A stretch of 10,547 nucleotides of DNA from Microbacteriaceae bacterium (GTDB lineage Bacteria; Actinomycetota; Actinomycetes; Actinomycetales; Microbacteriaceae): the NCBI GenBank assembly GCA_947455385.1, contig CANGNR010000034.1, positions 1 to 10,547 on the forward strand, written 5' to 3'. Each line of letters opens with the position of its first letter. Position 1 is the first letter of the stretch. The notes beneath the pieces were generated by a model. The model saw only the letters and a program-made list of their open reading frames with translations. It was not told the DNA's origin and did no database searches. A program made the translations under genes and the position numbers. Below are positions 6,327 to 10,547 of the stretch, one piece after another.

Positions 6327-8978
6327 TTATCCGAGTGCCTGAATGATGGAGTTGATTGCAGCACCTAGCTGGTCGGCGTTCTGACCGCCACCCTGAGCTA
6401 GGTCATCCTTGCCGCCTCCGCCACCGCCGAGAATGGCACTGGCAGTGCGAACAAGTTCGCCCGCCTTTAGGCCGGCGGCACGGGCGTCGGCGTTGGTTGC
6501 GACCACAAGCATTGGCTTGCCAGAAACAAGCGCAAAGACAGCCGCCACGAACGGTCCGTTGGCGCGCTCACGCAGCGCTGTTGCGAGCTGACGCAGGTCG
6601 TCGACCGAGTCGAGCGCTCCGAGGTCGGTTGCAACCGCCGAGCCCTTTGCACCCTTGACCGCACCAGCAAGCAGCTCTGGAACGCGGGTCATGAGGGCCG
6701 CTGCCTGCAGGGACGCTAGCTTGCGCTGAGCGGCCTTAAGGTCTTCGATGGTTTGCAGAATCTTGTCTTCGAGTTGGTCGCCCGGAACCTTGAAGGCCTC
6801 GCCCAGTCGTCCAACCAGCGCGCGCTCGCTGGCCAGGACCCTGAATGCATCGATACCAACGAGGGCCTCGAGGCGTCGCGAACCGGAGCCAACCGACGAC
6901 TCGCCAATCAGTGAAACCAGGCCAATCTGGGATGAACGCGAAACGTGGGTTCCGCCGCAAAGCTCGCGCGACCAAGGGCCGCCGACCTCGACGACGCGAA
7001 CCTCTTCGTCATAGGTCTCGCCGAAGAGAGCTACTGCTCCCCAGGTCTTGGCCTCTGGAAGGGTCATGAACTGCGCGGATACCGCCAGATCGCTGCGAAT
7101 TGCGAGGTTGGTGACCTCTTCGATTTCGCTCTTGGTTTCGGTCGAAAGTGCCTGAGTCCACGAGAAGTCGAGGCGTAGATAGCCGGGCTTGTTGTAAGAG
7201 CCAGACTGAAGCGCGGTTGGGCCCAGCACCTGACGCAGTGCGGCGTGCACGACGTGGGTGCCCGAGTGGGCCTGACATGCGCCGAGACGCCAGTCAAAGT
7301 CGACCTTCGAGACAGCCTTTTGACCCTGGCTCACTTCTCCGCTCTTAACGAAGACCTTGTGCGTCACGAGACCCTTGACCGGCTTCTGCACGTCAAGAAC
7401 CTCGAGTTCGAAGCCGTCGCCGGTGATCCAACCAGCGTCTGAATCCTGACCGCCAGACTCAGCGTAGAGCGAGGTCTGGTCGAGGATTACCTCGGCGATG
7501 TCGCCCTGGTTGAGCTTTGATGCCGATTGGCCATCGCGAACCAGGCCGAGAACCTTGGCCTCGGTCTCAAGCTCGTGGTATCCGGTGAACTTGGTGGTGC
7601 CGAGAGCGCGGAACTCGCCGTAAACACTAAGGTCGGTGCCGCCGAGTTTTTTTGCACGAGCGTCTGCCTTGGCGCGGTCACGCTGGTCTGCCATCAGCTT
7701 CTTGAAGCCGTCGCGGTCGACCTCGAGGCCCTGCTCTTCGGCAATCTCGAGGGTCAGGTCAATCGGGAATCCGTAGGTGTCATGCAGAGAGAATGCGGCA
7801 GCGCCGGCCAGCTGCTTCGAACCAGAGTTCCTTGCCGAGGCGATTGCCTCGTCTAGCACGACGAGACCGCTGGTCAGCGTGCGCAAGAACGCCTCTTCTT
7901 CGGCCACAGCGGTGGTCAAAATACGCGCGAAGTCGGTGTCGAGCTCGGGGTAAGAAGCCTTCATCGCATCCTTGGATGCCGCGAACAGCTCGGCGAACAC
8001 CGGCTTTTCGACCCCCATCAGGCGCATGGCGCGCACGGTGCGGCGCAGCAGTCGGCGCAGCACGTAGCCAGCACCCTCGTTGCCGGGGGTGACGCCGTCT
8101 CCGATCAACATCAGCGCAGAGCGCACGTGGTCGGCCACGACGCGCATGCGCACGTCGTCTTCGACGCTTGAGCCGTAGGTCTTGCCCGAAAGCTTTGCCG
8201 CCAGGTCTAGAACCGGGCGAACCTGGTCGATTTCGTAGAGGTTTTCGACGCCCTGCATCAAGAAGGCGACTCGCTCGAGACCCATGCCGGTGTCGATGTT
8301 CTTGCTCGGCAATTCGCCAAGAATCTCAAAGTCGTCTTTGCCGATGCCCTGGCCGCGCTCGTACTGCATGAACACGAGGTTCCAGATCTCGATGTAGCGA
8401 TCTTCGTCGGCCTCAGGGCCGCCCTCGCGACCATAAGCCGGACCGCGGTCATAGTAGATCTCGGAGCAAGGACCGGCAGGTCCCGGCTGGCCGGTCGACC
8501 AGAAGTTGTCCTTCATGCCGCGCTTCTGAATGCGTTCGAGCGGGATGTCTGCAACCTCGCGCCAGATGTCGATGCTCTCTTCGTCATCCTTGTAAACGGT
8601 GACCCAGAGGTCTTGCGGGTTGAAACCGAGGCCGCCAGTCTCTTGCGAGCTGGTCAGGAACTCCCAGGCGTAGGCGATTGCCTCTTTCTTGAAGTAGTCA
8701 CCGAACGAGAAGTTTCCGTTCATCTGAAAGAAGGTGCCGTGACGAGTTGTCTTGCCGACCTCCTCGATGTCAAGGGTGCGCACACACTTTTGCACGCTCG
8801 TTGCGCGCTTGTATGGGGCGGGAATCAAGCCGGTCATAAAAGGAATGAACGGAACCATTCCGGCAACAGTGAAAAGCAAGGATGGGTCTTCGCTAATCAG
8901 CGAGGCAGACGGAACAACTGTGTGGCCCTTGCTGGCGAAAAAATCAAGCCAGCGCTGGCGAATCTCGGCGGTTTGCAA
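6327..8978 (-). CDS. alaS: Alanine--tRNA ligase
   Basis: This class II aminoacyl-tRNA synthetase of 883 residues, about full length for the family, charges tRNA-Ala in the cytoplasm. Class II motif 2 is near 82-96 (TFFQMNGNFSFGDYF) and motif 3 near 229-242 (DTGMGLERVAFLMQ). The editing domain carries the zinc-site motifs HSGTH (571-575) and CGGTH (674-678), so proofreading of mischarged Ser/Gly should be intact. The C-terminal domain ends with a glycine run and GGGGGGKDDLAQGGG (about 851-865), typical of AlaS. The start is TTG (8978-8976), directly after the preceding TAA; MQTAEIRQRW matches actinobacterial AlaS N-termini, and the next Met (residue 41) lies inside the conserved motif 1 region. 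No clear Shine-Dalgarno precedes it, suggesting translational coupling to the upstream gene. ruvX begins 2 nt after the stop. Confidence 0.97.
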   Translation of the reverse strand: MQTAEIRQRWLDFFASKGHTVVPSASLISEDPSLLFTVAGMVPFIPFMTGLIPAPYKRATSVQKCVRTLDIEEVGKTTRHGTFFQMNGNFSFGDYFKKEAIAYAWEFLTSSQETGGLGFNPQDLWVTVYKDDEESIDIWREVADIPLERIQKRGMKDNFWSTGQPGPAGPCSEIYYDRGPAYGREGGPEADEDRYIEIWNLVFMQYERGQGIGKDDFEILGELPSKNIDTGMGLERVAFLMQGVENLYEIDQVRPVLDLAAKLSGKTYGSSVEDDVRMRVVADHVRSALMLIGDGVTPGNEGAGYVLRRLLRRTVRAMRLMGVEKPVFAELFAASKDAMKASYPELDTDFARILTTAVAEEEAFLRTLTSGLVVLDEAIASARNSGSKQLAGAAAFSLHDTYGFPIDLTLEIAEEQGLEVDRDGFKKLMADQRDRAKADARAKKLGGTDLSVYGEFRALGTTKFTGYHELETEAKVLGLVRDGQSASKLNQGDIAEVILDQTSLYAESGGQDSDAGWITGDGFELEVLDVQKPVKGLVTHKVFVKSGEVSQGQKAVSKVDFDWRLGACQAHSGTHVVHAALRQVLGPTALQSGSYNKPGYLRLDFSWTQALSTETKSEIEEVTNLAIRSDLAVSAQFMTLPEAKTWGAVALFGETYDEEVRVVEVGGPWSRELCGGTHVSRSSQIGLVSLIGESSVGSGSRRLEALVGIDAFRVLASERALVGRLGEAFKVPGDQLEDKILQTIEDLKAAQRKLASLQAAALMTRVPELLAGAVKGAKGSAVATDLGALDSVDDLRQLATALRERANGPFVAAVFALVSGKPMLVVATNADARAAGLKAGELVRTASAILGGGGGGKDDLAQGGGQNADQLGAAINSIIQALG

Positions 8979-9290
8979 TTACTGAACGTCGGTGTTCGAA
9001 GCGGCCGGCTTTGCGGCTGGCTTCTTAGCCGGGGTCTTTGCGGCGGCAGGCTTGGCCGTGCGGGTCGCAGCAGGCTTAGCGGTGCGGGCGGTTGCCGGCT
9101 TCTTGGCAGGAGCCTTCTTGGTTAGTTGAGCCTCGCGCTCAACATAGCCCTCTTGCACTGCTGCACCGATCTGCTTTGCCTTCTTGCCGATTTCGGCAAC
9201 GGCCGCCTGCGCCTTTGGGTTCTCTTTGATCTGCTTCGAGGCGAACAGACCCATGGCGATTCCGCCAAATAGCAACAGGAACTTCTTCAC
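8979..9290 (-). CDS. Small membrane-anchored protein with Lys/Ala/Pro-rich tail, function unknown
   Basis: The product is 103 residues. A short hydrophobic stretch follows the two N-terminal lysines (FLLLFGGIAMGLFAS, about 4-18), suggesting a membrane anchor. A helical, charged middle follows (about 20-57), with the segment EGYVEREAQL near 47-56. The rest is a low-complexity basic tail (about 58-98) built from Pro, Ala, Lys, Thr and Arg. Anchor plus the EREAQL-like segment recalls the DUF6167 proteins that occupy the same slot between a DUF948 gene and alaS in Streptomyces; this is from memory and unverified. The start is GTG (9290-9288), with a weak AGGTAG upstream. The stop codon TAA directly abuts the alaS TTG start. 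The tail resembles PAKK-type tails of actinobacterial histone-like proteins, but this may be only compositional. Confidence 0.8.
   Translation of the reverse strand: MKKFLLLFGGIAMGLFASKQIKENPKAQAAVAEIGKKAKQIGAAVQEGYVEREAQLTKKAPAKKPATARTAKPAATRTAKPAAAKTPAKKPAAKPAASNTDVQ
9051..9098 (-). repeat. Two tandem 24-bp units coding the K/A/P-rich tail
   Basis: Two consecutive 24-base units begin ggcttggcc and ggcttagcg on the plus strand and encode PATARTAK and PAATRTAK (residues 65-72 and 73-80) of the small membrane protein. A third, degenerate unit, PAAAKTPAK, follows. The units differ at several bases, so this is an older, diverged in-frame duplication or compositional convergence rather than a fresh expansion. 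Length variation among relatives would be expected here. Confidence 0.55.
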
Positions 9291-9299
9291 GGTGACTAC

Positions 9300-9653
9300 C
9301 TACTTCTTTTTCTTGTCTTTGAGTGCTCCGCGAAGACCCTGGGTCAACCCAGCGATCTTGACGAGAGGGCCGCCTACGGATGCCGAAAATACGGCAACCA
9401 GCGAACTGATGTTCGTGGTCACATCGGCCACGCTCTCGGTGATCTGATCTACGCGCGCGAGTTGCTTATTGGTGCTTGAAACGGTTTCTTTGAGTTCGGA
9501 GAGCAGCGGAGCCACATCCTGGTTTAGGTCGTGAATCGAGTTGCGCGTCTCGTCGAGCACGCGGCCCAACTTCAACAGCGGCACAGCAAGAAACAGCACC
9601 AGCAACACAAAGGCTGCTGCCGCAATGATTGCTGCGATGTCTCCGCCGCTCAT
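9300..9653 (-). CDS. DUF948-family single-pass membrane protein
   Basis: This 117-residue protein has one N-terminal membrane segment (about 6-27, rich in Ala, Val and Leu) after a very short head. A polar region with heptad-like spacing follows (about 32-85, containing DETRNSIHDLNQDVAPLL and repeated Ser/Thr/Asn-Val patterns), consistent with a coiled coil. The tail is lysine-rich, ending DKKKK. This matches the DUF948 family, which has no established function. The ATG is well supported by TTAGGAG ending 5 nt upstream. It lies between rpsD and a second small membrane protein, with 9 nt to the next gene, so the two are probably translated from one message and may act together at the membrane. 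The family assignment is by pattern recognition. Confidence 0.85.
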   Translation of the reverse strand: MSGGDIAAIIAAAAFVLLVLFLAVPLLKLGRVLDETRNSIHDLNQDVAPLLSELKETVSSTNKQLARVDQITESVADVTTNISSLVAVFSASVGGPLVKIAGLTQGLRGALKDKKKK

Positions 9654-9689
9654 CCGAACTCCTAAGAAATCGTTCTTGGCTAAAGGGTA

Positions 9690-10319
9690 TTAGCGGGCTG
9701 CGTAATACTCAACAACGAGCTGAACTTCACAGGTCACTGGAACCTCGACGCGCTTAGGGCGACGGGTCAGAACAACGTGGAGCTTGTCGAGCTGAACATC
9801 AAGGTAGCCAGGAACCGGAGGCAGAACGTCGACGTGTCCGCCGGCTGCTGCAACCTGGAAAGGCTCCGTGCCTTCGCTCTTCGGGTGCACGTGAACCAGC
9901 TGACCTGGCTGAACGCGGAACGAAGGGCGGTCGACGCGCTCACCGTTGACCAAGATGTGACGGTGAACAACCATCTGACGAGCCTGGGCGATGGTGCGGG
10001 CGATGCCGGCACGCAGAACGATGGCGTCGAGACGCATTTCGAGAAGCTCGACCAGGTTCTCACCGGTCAGGCCGTCGGCACGCTTGGCCTCCTGGAAGGT
10101 CTTGCGAAGCTGTGCCTCGCGGATGCCGTACTGGGCGCGTAGGCGCTGCTTCTCGCGAAGACGAACGGCAAAGTCGCTGTCGGCCTTCTTCTTGGTGCGG
10201 CCGTGCTCACCTGGAGCGTATGGACGCTTCTCGAGGTACTTGGCTGCCTTTGGGGTCAAAGCGATTCCGAGGGAACGCGACAGACGGGTCTTGCTACGGG
10301 TACGTGAAGTCTTAGACAC
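9690..10319 (-). CDS. rpsD: 30S ribosomal protein S4 (cysteine-free type)
   Basis: This 209-residue protein is a primary 16S rRNA-binding protein that nucleates assembly of the 30S body. The N-terminal region has the family segments RPYAPGEHG (about 32-40) and LREKQRLRAQYGI (54-66). The S4 RNA-binding domain, about residues 96-160, includes RLDAIVLRAGIA, ARQMVVHRHILVNG and the PSFRV turn. The C-terminus ends VVEYYAAR, a typical S4 ending. The zinc-binding cysteines of C+ S4 proteins are absent; there is no cysteine at all, so this is the C-minus form. The start is GTG (10319-10317), preceded by AAAGGA with 4 nt spacing. It stands apart from the rpsM-rpsK-rpoA operon where many bacteria keep it, and heads the gene run here. 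A 36-nt gap separates it from the DUF948 gene. Confidence 0.97.
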   Translation of the reverse strand: MSKTSRTRSKTRLSRSLGIALTPKAAKYLEKRPYAPGEHGRTKKKADSDFAVRLREKQRLRAQYGIREAQLRKTFQEAKRADGLTGENLVELLEMRLDAIVLRAGIARTIAQARQMVVHRHILVNGERVDRPSFRVQPGQLVHVHPKSEGTEPFQVAAAGGHVDVLPPVPGYLDVQLDKLHVVLTRRPKRVEVPVTCEVQLVVEYYAAR

Positions 10320-10461
10320 GTGATCCTTTCAAAAATGGGTATAGCGATACAGGTTCTGCTTCGAGGCAGAGGAACCTCTGTGCCACGACCGTCTGGCTAC
10401 TAGACCGGTCTGACTGCTTTGAACTCTCGCACAGCCGCGATTGAGAGTTCGAGTCGGCAAC
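10320..10461 (-). promoter_or_regulatory. Structured 5' leader of rpsD, possible S4 autoregulatory RNA
   Basis: Between the candidate promoter and rpsD the minus strand holds a series of inverted repeats. In transcript order: an 8-bp perfect stem GAACTCTC/GAGAGTTC (10450-10421, 14-nt loop); an 8-bp stem GACCG-TCT/AGA-CGGTC with one bulged G (10410-10387, 7-nt loop); a stem formed by AGGT and TCTGC with GCAGA and ACCT, with a 3-nt bulge (10377-10351); and a 4-bp GTAT/ATAC hairpin (10350-10339). A Shine-Dalgarno AAAGGA follows at 10329-10324. S4 is a known translational autorepressor in other bacteria, binding structured leader RNA, so a similar role is plausible. No match to a described leader family was recognised, and the stems are simple enough that one or more may be fortuitous. 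Confidence 0.4.
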
Positions 10462-10467
10462 CTGACT

Positions 10468-10497
10468 ATCTTATCAGCGGGTCAGTCGCGATTTCCA
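10468..10497 (-). promoter_or_regulatory. Candidate rpsD promoter
   Basis: On the minus strand the hexamer TAAGAT (10473-10468) resembles a sigma-70 type -10 element, matching TATAAT at four of six positions. TGGAAA (10497-10492), 18 nt upstream, matches TTGACA at four of six. The transcript would begin near 10461 and carry a leader of about 140 nt before the rpsD GTG. The assignment is by eye; both hexamers are imperfect, and its main support is being the best match found in the only sizeable gap upstream of a long gene run. Confidence 0.35.
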
Positions 10498-10506
10498 GCA
10501 TCGCGA
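10486..10506 (-). terminator. Small inverted repeat, weak terminator candidate
   Basis: TCGCGA at 10486-10491 and TCGCGA at 10501-10506 can pair as a 6-bp stem around a 9-nt loop. It lies just downstream of the possible upstream gene end at 10522, where a terminator would be expected. No T-run follows on the minus strand, so it is not a classical intrinsic terminator, although actinobacterial terminators often lack a long T-tract. It also overlaps the proposed -35 region of the rpsD promoter, so it could instead be an operator-like palindrome or have no function. Confidence 0.2.
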
Positions 10507-10521
10507 GGCAGCAAGTTTTGA

Positions 10522-10547
10522 TTACTTGGCCTGCTTGAATGCACGGA
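10522..10547 (-). CDS. Possible 3' end of an upstream gene (partial)
   Basis: Reading the minus strand in from the right edge, one frame gives RAFKQAK followed by TAA at 10524-10522. Only seven codons are visible, so the protein cannot be identified and the frame itself is uncertain. In related actinobacteria the gene upstream of rpsD is, as I recall, often rarA (replication-associated recombination protein A), which makes that a candidate by position only. The basic C-terminus and the stop lying about 50 bases before a promoter-like hexamer are compatible with a real gene end, but chance cannot be excluded. Confidence 0.3.

Noticed and set aside
9654..9689. AAGAA/TTCTT inverted repeat in the rpsD-DUF948 gap
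   Set aside because: Five A/T-rich pairs with a 4-nt loop are weak, with no U-run, and are easily expected by chance.
10421..10465. Possible tRNA, because GTTCGAGTC resembles a T-loop
   Set aside because: The flanking bases do not form a 5-bp T-stem, and no matching acceptor, D or anticodon arms are present; the bases fit the 8-bp inverted repeat instead.
1..10547. Mobile element, CRISPR, defence island, biosynthetic cluster or other accessory system
   Set aside because: All genes are recognised core genes or small conserved-position proteins, in a known actinobacterial order, with no terminal repeats, transposase, integrase or spacer array visible.

Overview
The window is a compact, single-direction block of housekeeping genes from an actinobacterium, most likely of the family Microbacteriaceae. 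This rests on protein character: AlaS beginning MQTAEIRQRW, AroC beginning MLRWITAGESHG, an elongation factor P with a PGKGP loop, and a cysteine-free ribosomal protein S4. Gene order agrees, since the run alaS-ruvX-mltG-aroE-aroC-aroK-aroB-aroQ-efp-nusB is a known actinobacterial arrangement. Every supported gene lies on the minus strand, so transcription runs from high to low coordinates.

Layout in transcription order. At the right edge there may be the last few codons of an upstream gene (10522-10547). A region of about 200 bases follows with a candidate promoter and several inverted repeats; it is the likely 5' leader of rpsD. Then come rpsD (ribosomal protein S4, GTG start), a DUF948 membrane protein, a small membrane-anchored protein with a Lys/Ala/Pro-rich tail (GTG start), alaS (TTG start directly after the previous stop), ruvX, mltG, aroE, aroC, aroK, aroB, aroQ, efp and the first codons of nusB (TTG start) at the left edge.

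Five of the seven shikimate-pathway steps are encoded together (AroB, AroQ, AroE, AroK, AroC); DAHP synthase and EPSP synthase are not in the window. They sit between translation genes (rpsD, alaS, efp), an RNA/DNA-maintenance nuclease (ruvX), a peptidoglycan-processing enzyme (mltG) and the transcription antitermination factor nusB. Gaps are short, and there are overlaps at ruvX/mltG (8 nt), mltG/aroE (8 nt) and aroK/aroB (4 nt, ATGA). One long transcript with internal control points is therefore likely. The plausible control points are the rpsD leader, the 45-nt aroE-aroC gap and the 75-nt aroQ-efp gap, each of which carries a hairpin.

I see no mobile element, CRISPR array, tRNA, rRNA, defence locus or toxin-antitoxin pair, and no gene-free stretch over 300 bases. 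I do not find evidence for a new system. The points most worth a second look are the structured rpsD leader, the two uncharacterised membrane proteins between rpsD and alaS, and the non-ATG starts.
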